Below, piece by piece: positions 1-13,000 of a stretch of 64,000 bases of DNA; the first letter of the stretch is position 1; each line of letters starts with the position of its first letter. The notes under the pieces were generated by a model, which did not search any database, was not told the DNA's origin, and saw only the letters and a list, made by a program, of their open reading frames with translations. Source of the stretch: Paragonimus westermani (taxonomy: Eukaryota; Platyhelminthes; Trematoda; Plagiorchiida; Troglotrematidae); contig QNGE01000435.1 in assembly GCA_008508345.1 (NCBI GenBank), positions 137,644 through 201,643 of the forward strand. The letters are read 5' to 3'. Both the position numbers and the translations under genes were made by a program.

Positions 1-780
1 CCTAAGGTCTCTAGCCATCGACTGTGAGTCATAAGAACTATCAGTCGCAGCGGGAATAGCTGAACCGATCGATCTGTCCCACTTCGCATGCCACGTCAAT
101 ATTAGCGGTTTTAACGTATGTGGACCCTTCGGCAAAACGCACAGTTAGCACGAGTGCATACACCTTGTGAACAAACAACATAACGGAAGGTGAGACTTTA
201 TCAGGTGGACAGCTTTCATACGGTTTTCGCCATTCTGCGTCAGTAATTGTGCTTGGTTCACGAACAACTTAGTCAAACAGCGGAATTTACAGCACTGGAC
301 TGGTGTGGTCGCCCTCTCGTTTAACCGTTCCAGTTACCACCCTGTGGGGCAAGGGAAACCCACATCAGAAGATGGACCCGAACTGTAAAGAAGATAATTA
401 CTCCAAGCCTACGGTGATAGAAAAAACCTACCCAAGCTGAACTCTCACTGGTTAACAAAGTAGGATAGTTTAAACCCTTTCAGACCATTGAGATAAGTTT
501 TTTTTCACACATTCTAATCGGTAGCAAGGAGGAATCAAGGTTTTCGTCGCCAAATAATTAGTGTCCGTGGTCGACAGGAGCGTCAGACAAAACAAGGACA
601 GTCACCACAAAAATACTAGTGATGGTGGACAGCACCGACTCTATAACAATAAAATGAAATAGGAACAAGGTGATAAAAAAACCCAAAGGTTCTACTAACG
701 TTCGAACCATAGACCAAGATTGTAGTATGAACCTTGGGAACAAAAGCAACACTAGTTTCGTGAAAGAAACCAGTACTTAC
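1..780. other. Intron following the motif III exon; no further exon recognised
   Basis: Reading the minus strand in three frames, no segment resembling the next SNF2 blocks (RPF.LRR..DVE, YE..I.C.LS..Q) was found. It is taken as intron sequence of the EP400-like gene. No repeat family recognised. Confidence 0.5.
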
Positions 781-1086
781 TTTGATTAGTTTTTTCTTGG
801 AGGGCCGTCCATTGTTCACATGTTGATTTGGGTTACTCCACCCAGAATCAATTATTGTATCGAACAATTCGGTTGTCCAAGATTTGCATTCATCTGTGTT
901 CGCTGCGTCCCGTGACAACAGCAATCGACTTAGTTCGAACAACCGATAGCCGCACGCAGAAGACAACAAGTCGGGCGAGGAACTGATGAGCAACCGATGA
1001 CCACTGTACTTCAGTTCAGAGATAAGTGTGTCGATCCCATTCGAGGCAGTGATAGAACCTGATTTTGAAACTTCACGCCTGGTCAG
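781..1086 (-). CDS. EP400: EP400-like exon: SNF2 lobe 1, motif III region
   Basis: 102 codons, phase 0 to phase 0. Acceptor AACGGTCAG|CTG; donor ATCAAA|GTAAGT. Joined to the previous exon the box II region reads LDQ-LTRREV. The core block SGHRLLISSSP (973-1005), then LFELSRLLL, aligns with QRLLLIDSP and LELW..VHFL of EP400 (LLLTGTP in active remodellers). The canonical LTGTP is replaced by ISSSP, and the usual LQN becomes DLL. The remainder is polar and ends in a basic SKKKLIK stretch. The exon should be followed by the RPF.LRR segment; no convincing exon for it was found between 780 and 1, so the next exon is probably beyond the left edge. Confidence 0.8.
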
Positions 1087-4000
1087 CTGACCGTTTGGAT
1101 GATCCAAATGAATATTTTTAGTGACCGAATCTCCACCAGTAACACCTTCTGAAAGTGTTTGAGAGACATCTGAGCACGGAAGTATGTGATGGATCTACAA
1201 AGGAAGTAATTTTGGTCTTATGAAAAAACTTTTAAACTCAAAATGCGTATAGAAGAAATCAGGCCTCATCTGAACACAAATTGGAACAAATTAACATTCA
1301 CCCAGTATAGGATCATGCGCCTCGACAAAATGATCTCAGGCGTGTCTTCAGGCTGAATGAATCTGGACAGGAACAGCTAAGCTGAGAAGCGAACGCAACT
1401 GAAACCCACGACAATTCAGCAGGAGACTCATGGAGTATGCATGAAAGCAGTCCAGTCAACCTGCCTGCACAGTTAACGCGCGTATAGCCACACACCAAAA
1501 AGCTATCATTGAGCAATCTACTACGTGCGATTTCAAATGAATCAGGTTTTCATAGGGAGCAAATTGGTGGTTATGAGGAAAAACTGTTGGGTTATATGCT
1601 AAAAGCGGATCGAATGTAGTTTGGTCGAATAGTTGTCAAACAGTAGTGACTGTTCAAAAAGAGTTCATAAGTGAATGGACAGGTGAAACCTCTACGATGT
1701 AACCATTTTACTCTACATTTACTTTCCTAACAGTAGTCTCGAACTAACAGGAATCTAGAAACCAAACCAAACAGTTTAAGGCAAACATTATAGAAAATAT
1801 TGACCGTTCACATTCTAACGCCAAAATGTTATAGAAGTTAGAAGGGGATTACCTGGTCCAACACCACTACACTCCAACGAATGCGGGAATATCGACTGGG
1901 ACGGGCGAATACTGCAGCGTAGCTGGTAATACATACGTTTACGGTGCCACGAGTAACGGCCGAACGTAAACGACGACCTGTTCCAGCGGGCTCATATGAA
2001 GGAAATTTAGCGCCACGACAGCCCAGCCCTAAACAGGTTATTCGAAGCCCTGGGCACCAGTTCGACAAACGCGCTCGCCAGGCTGGGATACATAGGCGTG
2101 GTGCCACGATCAGGTGTGGACCCCAGTCGCCAGTCTCTCCTTGTAACAGTGGTTTAGAGACTGGGAACACATCAGAAGGTTCAACACAACGAGCGCCGGG
2201 GACAATTAAGTGTCCGAGGTGAGCCGCAATCGTGAGTTCTGCATCCCCCGATATGGCACTCGGGGAGATTAACAAGCCGGGAACCCCACGGGCAAATGCA
2301 TGTCGTAGCCAAGCAACGACACAACCTGGCGGAAAGTAAAAAAAGGTCATTTTAACTGAAAAGCACGTACGGTAGATTCAAATAAGGCTTGAAAAGCAGG
2401 TAACCTGCGAGAATGAGGCATCAAGGGCAATAACATAGTAGATCCGGCCTTTACACTACAACAACGTCACGCGTACCGCGCGCAACAATCTGTTTATCCT
2501 AACCACAGGAACCCGTTGAAAATGCACTTTTAGGTTCACATACGTGCAAAGGTGTACATACGATCGGCGCTCAATCTTTATACTCTGATGCAGGAACTTT
2601 TCGGCCAATTTAGCGTCGGAAGCTGCACACTTCAAGGCTGCCCACTATAATCGTTTTCACTCCCCTCTGTCACAGACGAGACGACTAAGAGCACTCACGG
2701 AATACCGGCAGGAAAACTGAGTCTGGAGAAGATTGACAATGACCAGACAATGGTTTACGCCTTGAGAAGTGCCTCGCAGCCTCATGATACAAAGTGCTTA
2801 TATGAGGCAGCGGTGATTACGTTGGTCTGATGCTGAATAAGGAAATCAGAGATCGCTGGCTTTCTTGTGTATTAAGAGGCTGCGTCAGCGACGAAAGAAG
2901 TATCGGAAATAAAGCAGAGGTTTGCACCTCTAAGGTTAGGATGCTCTTTGTCAGACTGCGTCTTTAAGGGCAGATACACACCTCTCTATAGCTTAAATAT
3001 AGGGTATACAGCATTGGTCAATTGGATACAAAGGCCTCATATTCACATGCCTGCTGGTCTCATTCCTTCGGGTTTACACTGAATACATGATATGTGAGTA
3101 GAGCCACAGGTAGTGCAATGCGTCACCTGTAGTGAGTGTTAAGGGCAGACATTCTCCGGTTTCAGTCACTGACAGACTAATTCGAGACGATTTCCGCCAA
3201 CCATACAGGGAAATCATGAAAGCAGAACTAAGTTACGGTCGAAAGACGTTAGCACCTAAAGTGGGGAACACAAATTGTCCTCAGATAGTCGAGTATCTAT
3301 ATCTGCATTTAATCGCATATATTGGATATTAGTTGCCAGTAAGCAACAATGAGATTATAATGTGGATATTTGGTAGTGTCGAACACGTTCGGCTGTTCAC
3401 GCTTTAAAATAGTTAGGCCACGTGCTTATGGTAAGCCAGTACATTCTGCTGAGGATGAGACTCATCATCATCATAAGACTGACAGACCCGAGATGTGAAT
3501 TGGACACTCGACGGCCTGGTACAAAGAGGTGAAGGTAGTTACAGCCATGATAGGTCAAATTCGTCCTCCGTTCCGGGCTCGCGACTCAGGTTTGACAGTT
3601 GGGAAAGTTAGGGAACAGTGAGACTAATCGGTTTCAATAATGTGTATGTTGGAATTTTTGTGGCTGAGTTGTCTGAGAACTGACTGAAGCGAGGTAATGA
3701 AAAGGGCATGAAAGTTGTCCGGCAGATGCCATTTACTCGAACTCGACTGTCCGTTTTCAAGATGCAGACATCTTACTGTCAGTTATTTCCCTTGAGATAT
3801 GTGGTATTTGTACAAGTCTCATTTCTTATTTACTTTTAATCTTAAAACCCAGAGCTAGTTCTTTTTTATGGTTGTAAGGTAGTTAAGTATTTGTGATAGC
3901 TGTAGTGTACTACCACAGAAAGCAAGGCAGAATGAGTCGGGATGTTCAGGAACGGTCCAGGTGGCCAGTGGTGGCAGATAACCAAAATGAGAAACTTACG

Positions 4001-7000
4001 AATGTATAGTGGAACAAACCACAGAAAATCATAGCAAGTAAAGCAGTCAACAGTGCAACACGGTCAATATCTCATAGGACCAATTGAATGCGATAAAGGT
4101 CATTTCGATTCAAATCGATAATACCGAAGGTGAGTTTTTCAGCTTGCTGCTTAACGCGACAAAAAGTTTCAAAATCCGAGACCAAACTTCTCGCTTAATT
4201 TTCATGCAGATATTGGCATGTGTACCGAGGGTGATCAAATAGCGACATGCCATAACAATGGCGGAAATGGCTGCTGTGCTAGATAGAATAAAAAAGAAGC
4301 TTATAAGAATGAGTCAACGAGAGTCTATCACTTATCCTTAAATACCTAGTAAAATTATACTCGTCAACGAAACGCGTCTTCACGAAAAGGCCAGTAGTCC
4401 TACCAAGACTGAAGTACAGATATGGAATAATAGAAGGCACAAGAAGAGATTTTGAAATGAAAACCTTTACGTCGTGGTCTCAGTGGGTAGCAACCAAACG
4501 CGTGAGGACTAACGCTTCTGCTCACAGAAAAAAAAAGAATAACACTAACCAGCTTAACAAGTCTTACAATAACTGAGATGCAGTTAAGAAGACGGGAGGT
4601 TGCTGTTTTATTGTACTAACTAACCATTCGGGATGCAATAAATGTGTTTATCGTGTGGAATAAGGTCAAAGCTAGGGCTATTACCAACTCATATGGTAAA
4701 GAAAATTTCCACTCTGATGACAGTAATATCCACCATAAGAATAAGGACGGAAACCAAGTTAGAAAGTTTCTGACAAATATGTTGGTTTCGATAAAGCTAA
4801 CAGATGTTATGAAGTTATACAGAATGATGTTCCTGGAGTGGTGAAGGTCACCAATGCAAAGCATTAAATAATCAATCGGGCATTACGGTATGAGACAATG
4901 AGTGACGTTGGAAATATGGGTGACAATTCTCTAGTTCAAACGGCCATGTGTAAGTTGATTCGAAAGTAAGAAAAGTAAAGAGACTAATTCAAAGAACTTT
5001 ACATAACTTGATCGCAACTTTTGAAAAGAATGGTACCTCACACAGTGAGCTACAGCGCACAGTGGGCGTATTCATCGCTTTTCGTGGCACTAGATACAGT
5101 CAGTCAGCATGACTAAACTGGACTGAACGAACACAACCAATTCACTCAAATGCACTTCAGGCATACACAAAGCCAACAGTGTCACCGTGTCTTACGGAAG
5201 CTAGGCGGTCGCCAACAACACCCAGCACCCTTTGCGGAGATCATGGCTAACTGGTGTAAGACGTCAGGTGGACAGATGATGAAAAAAACCATTCCTTGTA
5301 GGTCGGGTTCCTAAGCACAATGTACAAAGTCGGTGGCTAGCGACTGTAAGTGAGATGGCGTGAATGTTGTCGTTATTTCGCTGAGTACTGTCTGTGAACT
5401 ACGAACGATTAATGAAGCGCAGCAGTACAAACTGCAATAAAGCTTGTCGGAGAAAGAAACCTTCCCGAAAATTAGCTCTATTTGCCGAGAAAATTGGATC
5501 GCATTTTTCAACCATTTTGAATGTCCGCAATTTTGTGTGAAATGTTCGCCGTTAACACTTGATTGGTCCATTCGGTGACCTAGTCCTAGGTCACCAAAAA
5601 CCTATAAATAAAGTGGCTGTACACCAACGTCACCTTCTAACCGGGCAGTAGTAGAAGGTCTCTTCGTAACTTGCTGGGGAGTTGTAAGATGCAGGAGCTG
5701 TGTCCTGTTACTTGAATTCCAGATTGTAGTATTATGTTTGGTAGTATGTTGTTGTTGTCGTATAATGCGTTCTTACCGCGATCGCAGTACTGCTCGTGAT
5801 CCTCAGTGTAAGTTCTTGTTCCTTTTCTTAAGGGTGGTAAAATGCTGATGGCATCATACTTTCACTCACAGCCTAGTTCTTTTGTTCGTAGGTGGGTGTT
5901 TTAGTTTAGACAGGTTTTTTGATAGTTAGATTTTATTTACCCCTTTTCTGTTGCTTTTTGATTAGGGATTTGTTTTGTTGTTTCATGTTTGTATTCCAGT
6001 TAATCATCCATGCGAACCACTGATAAATTGCTCTCTATGGAGAAAATGAAGTTACTGCTCGGAGTGTTTCGAAGTGAATGCGGAATAAGAGCTGTTAGGT
6101 TGGTAAAACATACACAGAAGTGGGGTTATGCGAACGAAGGTATGTGAGTGCACAGAATTAGGCTACAGTCTATCACAATGATCACTGACGCAGGTGATCA
6201 CATGTAGCACAACCAACAAGCACGGACACGAAAAGAATCTACGGTCACCATTTCACGGTGAGTTGCCACGTCGCCATTTGTGTTCTAATCCTATTTCATT
6301 CTGGAAGCATCTCACTGGACACCCGGAATCAAAATAAATGGCCACATGACAACTCTGAACAGACGCACCATAACTGATGGAAATTTTAAATTGAGCACTA
6401 TTCACATACGGTAACACCTCCGTATCCGAATATCCAACGGAACGTGGCTTAAGTGACAATCTCAAGTGCACATGAGGAGCTTGCTCTGTTGGTTGTGAGC
6501 AATGAACAGATCGGCGTTAGTGTCCGTTGTTACTTACTAAGAGGATTGAGTGCGTACACAAAATCAGTCGGATGTTCAGATTATTTAAAAAAGTGTTCAT
6601 GTCGAGACAGACAAGATGGAAGTAAGGAGGAAGTTGTTATGATCTACACTTCCTAGGCAAACCTATACGGAGCGCCACCACGGGATTTTTGCCGTCAGAT
6701 GACCTACCTCATCAGCAACAGATCAGCAACTGACTCTACGTCTCACACATCCCCCACTCATGTTAACGAGTATAGCTTATACAAACGTCAAGTTACTTAG
6801 AAGGCGTAAAAGGGAGTTCATGAAGTTCGCTTAGGTAGCATTCAGAGCTTCAATACGCTCAATCTATATCACTACGATGAAAAACAGTCCAAAATGGCCG
6901 ACCACTTTAACGCTTCAGTAAGGTATACTACAAGACTAAAGTGAAAGTAATATAACGAGCACAACTGAGTTTGACTAGTTACGAGCAAATACGAATACGA

Positions 7001-10000
7001 GGAAACAACAGAAGCAAAGATCAAAAAACAAGTGAATGTCTGAAAAAGTTAGCATACTCGACAGTGAAACCCCGCGCCGTAAGGATAGCCTACTGACAGA
7101 TCAGTCTAACATTTAACAGTCTCCCAACAAACAAACTACGAGAAGTAGGCAGTACCGCACGTTAGAGATTTAGGCTATTGAGTTTCAAAACATCGGTCTG
7201 GGGTAGTTAACTTCAGATCCACCTACCAATTGGTCAGTGGAATTCACACGCGGAGGCGGTCACTCAATCCAATCCCGGTCAAAGTGAGAAACAAACAAAC
7301 AAAGTGAGAAACAATCAAGACCAAATAGAGGGCAGATTGATAATGGACTACCTCACTCGGGAAACACTGTTGGCAAAAGTGCACCGCACGTATCTCGAGG
7401 GTTTCGCTCATCAGTGCAACTAAAAGCGATTCGAATAAAGCAACTGACCTAGAGCTGTCCAAACCACGTCCTCCAGATATCGTCTAAGAGGTCTACGGTT
7501 CGAGTGAATACTCGACTGCACACTTCTTATGCTCCAGTAATCAATGCCTAACCGCTTGAGCTGTTACCAGTGGAACACACAACTGCATTTCACGGAATGC
7601 ACCACCATCCACAGACATGGTCTTTACCTCGACTGAGATCAACACCCACTGCCCACAACCAGCTCCGTTCACTCTGTCCACAGGCCACAGTCCAATTGTG
7701 ACCAAACGAACAGGTCACCTTACGGATGCGTCATCGGTCTGCCCTCCGTGCGCTATTGATCTATCAATTCATTTTGTATCCCACGATATCCCGTACCTTC
7801 TGAAGCAGACGGGATAATAGGTGGCCATCGCTAAGAGGAATCGTGGGAAATTAACCACACCAAACCAGAACTTCATAACACTAAGCAATAAATCCTTAAC
7901 ACAAAACTGGAAATCGGGTGTGAAATAGTAGAGTCCGGTGGATTCATAAGAAACTGGAATCAACAACGCGGTGAGTCATGCGCGAGATCACCAAATTGAA
8001 AGCTGGAATAAGCGGATGTGGTTCTTAACGAGTAAGTACAAGAATAATCGATAGTGAAGACAGTCAACAGCGCTGTGAAGATGCACAGCTTATAAGCATT
8101 CAAGAGTCCAGAAAATAATATTGAAACACCTCCTGGCTTTTTTCACAGAGTTGCGAACGAGAATGTGCGTGTTCATATGCAACAAAACCCGAGGAAACGG
8201 CGGAAGAGCGAGGCTACTTAGAAAGTACTGAGCCAGCAAGAAAATAATGTATTTCACGGTCAGCAAAATGACTTACCAATACTGCAAGAGGAGAGAGACG
8301 GAACACGAAATGCAGGACTACAGACTGTTGTCAGAGCTTCCAGACCAGAATTATCCGTATTTAGATGAACGGACTTCAATAAAGGAAGCAACCGAACGGC
8401 TGCCCAGCGAAGTTCCGCCGGATGGGTCCTTTGGGACAAATTCGTAGTATAATCGCCCCAGGGTGGGATGGTCAGACCCATTTCATCTTCTGCATGACGA
8501 CCAAGCGTAATGGGACCGGTGATAGTTTCATCCCCGTAATTTGCCGACTCATCATTATCAACAAGACTGACTTCATTCACGGAAGTCCCAGGGGAATCGG
8601 AGAGGGTGTATGACTGAACGCTGTCGGTTGTTTGTAGATTATCGCCAACGGTACTCTTGTGACATGAAGTTGGGCTATCAGGAGTACAATCTGCGGGGTA
8701 TTGTTCAGATGTCAAGATAGAAGAATTGGTTGAGTTGTCCTGTGAAACATCACCTAGACTGGCATATCCTTCAGGAAGAAGTTCCTCAAGCGGCCGTTGA
8801 GAATCAGCAATTAATTCTTCCAGCTCAGGCTGCATACGAAAAGGGCAAACAAGTAATTACTGAAGTTCAATTTCGGTTCAGTCGAATACCAATAAACCGT
8901 TAATCTCTGTGGATTAAGTACAGAGCATGCACACAAAGCTTATAGAGAAAATTCAATTCAAGCATCGTAATGATCCCCAGGATTGACCTAACAGGACAAC
9001 TGGAAGGAAATCCTAAACGTACTACATTAGACCGAGTGAAAACGTAACGATAACGAAGGGAAGAAATGAGTCAGGGCGATCTATAAGTAGTACGTGCGTT
9101 TAGCCTGTAGCTAGGTGGCTACATAGCTATATTTGAGAAAAATGGGCTTGTATGTGCATGCTGTAACATGCGGGGATATATTTTAAATCCACAAACTGAA
9201 CAAACATATCTGTCGACACGAATGAAAACAAATGGAATCGGGCCGTTTGGCATCAGGCGGTACACTGGGCCACACATGGACTGGATATAATCGTACTAAT
9301 TAAATATATACAGATGCGGTAAAAATAACCGGGGTTAGCGCCAGCATATATGTACCTGGTGCAAGCGCACGTAGTTGTCATTGCGCTGACACAACCCAAC
9401 ATTGCTGCTTGTTGTCTCAAGCGTCACTTTAGATCAACCAACCACCGCATCCACTAGCCTTCCTCGATGCTAGTAGATTTGTAGTAGAGCAACACTCGCA
9501 AACGCATTCAATACAGTTAAGGACGGAATGGCATTGGAAAACTTAAGTTTAGCTGACAATTAGCAACAGAAGCGTGTAAATCAATTTAAAAAAGTTGAAA
9601 ACTGGTTGGGGAGCGCAATTTCGACTGAAGAAAACAAGGCGATGGTCAAGAAAACGATTGACGTCGAGTTATAAAACAACTGATGTCAGGTACTGACACC
9701 TCCGTACCATTGTTAACGCGGAAACGTTAATTTCCATTTAAGGAGAAGTACACTCTGTAATCTTGCGTTTTGTGCTGCTAGATGGTCGCGAAGCCTGGTC
9801 TATTCCAGTTGTTCGATCATAATCTGTATTTCGCGGTCACCGCCTACACAGATTCTCTTGTACATGATGGAATCCCTATGGGAACGGGTCCGTAAAACAA
9901 CAGACCTCCAGGAACGGCAAAATGAAAATTCCCGCACATAAAAAGTCCTCCGTTAACAATCCCGTTGGCCTGAGCATGCATATAGTACGCCACCTCACCG

Positions 10001-13000
10001 TTTGGTTCTGATGGCCACGGCGGCGGACCTGAGGATGTCTGGAAAAAAACGTGGAGTGCACAGTGGATTGGCACCGATGCACGAAACAACTGACGTCGAA
10101 GTTGGCTGCTGTTAACTAAGCGGGCCTCAGGCTGAAGACCGAAGGATTCCGTACATTTATGGTTAGAAGTGACGTTAAACATAACAAGCAATCATACTCA
10201 ACGGCACCCGCATGGAGAATTTGGTACATCTGGAAAACACGCTCGTTTGGCATCATTTGTTCTGTTTTATGACACAATGCCATCCTGTGTACTACACTTT
10301 GTGTTATGTATGTACTGTTGGTTAACCAGAAATCATTCTCAAGATGAAAACTTTACTAAGTGTTTCTTTGAAAACAAAATGGGTACTCAATATTTGCAGG
10401 TGTACAGATTACTACAGAATTTTCAGCTTCTGTGCTACGTATTATTCCCTTCCATGATATATACAAAAATTACATGCCAGTAAATGGACATCAGGCCGCT
10501 TAAGTCTAGAAAAGACACAATCAATATAAACAGGGCTCGAACAAGCGAGTGAGTGATTGGTTGACGACCGTTGTTACCAATGAGCTATCGCGAGCTCACA
10601 TGTCACATAGGATCAGCTTTGGGCAAGACGTGGCATTAAACGCTAAGATGAGGGTTGAAAAAACTGAATTATCGACCATTTTGGCTCCGTAATTCATGAC
10701 CATACGATTGATTGGCAGCATCACAGTTTGCCTTAACAACAAACGGTGAGAGAAAGCACCACTTTCCCAACTAGCTGGCTGAATAGCCAGAGCAAACAAA
10801 GTAATTTATTGCCACTGTTCTACGTTAGACTGGACCTTAAGAAGACGCCGGTAGACTACGGTCGGTGATACCATAATTATATTTCAGATTCACCGATCCG
10901 TTAGCCGGAAGTATCCGGCCCGAAGTCAAAGCAAGATTGAACAGATATTCAATATTTAACGAACTCTTCTGAAAAGTTGGATACAAAAAATAAGTTACGG
11001 GTTCAGCCGACTGATGTTTGTTTGGAGGAAGTTCCGCGTTTGGTTTCGTTCAGCTTGAAACCTAATGTAAAGGAATGTACGTGTGAAAAACATCAAACAT
11101 CTTACCAATTCTTTTCATCGATGGTATCACACCCTGGAGTGTATTTCAAAACAGCAGACACAAGTAATCAGTTTTTCTAAATTTGTTAACAACAGTTTTG
11201 TTTGGTGGACATAAACGAGTGTTTTAAAAAGTGAGAGATGTGAGGACATAACAAGAGGTGATAACGACATAACGGAGCGGGCTTCACACTTTTGAAAATA
11301 GAGACTATGATTCAAGTTATATTCGATTTGACGTTGATAGGCTGACAGTTGCATGATGCTCAACCATGAGGCATGAATGCAATTTTTTATGGGATTATAT
11401 TAAATAATATATGCGGCTTTTGTTGGTCTGGTTTTGGCGACCACGTAATGAAAGCGAACTAAGTAGGGAATGCCGTTGAGTTCATAGAGCTAGAGGAGCT
11501 TTGAGCCGGAGAAGTTTGGGGACCGTTGCCACAGATGAATTTGGTCCGCTATCTACTCACTGTTATGACAGCCGGCCTGTGTCCAGAAAAAAAGACGACC
11601 CCGGCACAAAGCATACAACGGTTCATCCCACACTACCTAGAGAGCTAAACTGGCGACTTTTGTATCGCAAGGCGTTTGAGGGTCGACAGACATATCAGGT
11701 TTTACACGAACTTCATTGCGAATAAATACGTGCGCAGCAGTTAACATGAAAAACCGAACGGACATTAACTCACATTTGAAGCGACCGTTTGAAATTGTGT
11801 AACGTCTTTTGTTTCGTCTAAACCATTGGATACAAAAGCCCGTCGCCAGCTTTCAGGAAGAAGGCAAGTAGTTCTTTTGTCCAGTTGCCGACGAGATTGT
11901 AAAATTTCCTCTAGTGGGGTTGCGCTGTCCAACACGAGAGCATCCAACTCAGCTCGATCAATACAATGAGGAGTGCTAGTCCCAGTATGGTCGGATTCTG
12001 GTTTGAATTTTTCGGAATTGTTAACAGTTTGCTTCCGTCCGATGCCGCCAGTTTCAGATTTTTCCTGAACAGTTTGAACAGCTGTATTGATGTGTTGTGC
12101 GTTTGGTTCGGGTTCTCGGATTGATTGATAACTGGAACAAGGTTCATAAATGTGTGGAGCAGTATCGCCGTCCCCAGAGCGAAGTTCAGTGATGCCGAAC
12201 ACACTGGTATCACTGTCATCCACAAAGCTGGCGGCCCGACTGCTGCTAGTGGATCGACTATGAGAATCGCTGCCATCACTTTCCACGCTCAAAGAATCAG
12301 GAAGCCAGTCACCATCGTCTGTGAAACCATCGCTGCCGATACGCGTCGCTCCAGGTTCACAGTCAACGTATGGAGAAGTGGCATAATGTTCAATCATCCA
12401 CGAGGGGCATAAATCGGAAAAATTAGCTAGGAGAAATTTGTTCTGGTTACGAATGTAACGGAGATGTTGTCGATGTACTCTGTCTTCCAGACACTTGAGG
12501 CTCTATGACGAGAAGACAATAAGCACAATATGAATGGACGGTGTACCACTGGTAGGTGGCATATCTTGTACGTAAATTAATACACAGAAGCTTACTACAA
12601 TAGTAACAAGGGCAAAGACCTCCACAAGTGGTGGACATTACTCAACCGAGAACACAGGTATCAGCACAGTCAATAAAACAACGAACCTTTTGAACTTGCT
12701 TCCACCAATCTCTGATCATCGCTGCGACATAAGCAGCATTGCGCTGACGTACGAGCTCCTCGACAAGTTGGCATTGCCTGTTCCACTCTTGACGAACCAG
12801 TAAATAGTTACGGGCTGCCACGGCAAGCTGAAAACAGAAGTGGAAGCATGTGGCTGGAAGCCAGGAAGACGTTCGATGCCTCTTAAAGCGTAAGATGACG
12901 GTCAAAAGTAACAAGGTAATAACCAGGTTTATTATCCAACTGTTAATAGGTAAAATTTGGCAACTACCTAACTTAGGGTTGCACGTACTGGATGTGTGAA

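Noticed and set aside
558..752. Hydrophobic minus-strand open frame near the left edge as a membrane protein
   Set aside because: It lies directly after the donor at 780 and is T-rich intron sequence; no start or family support.
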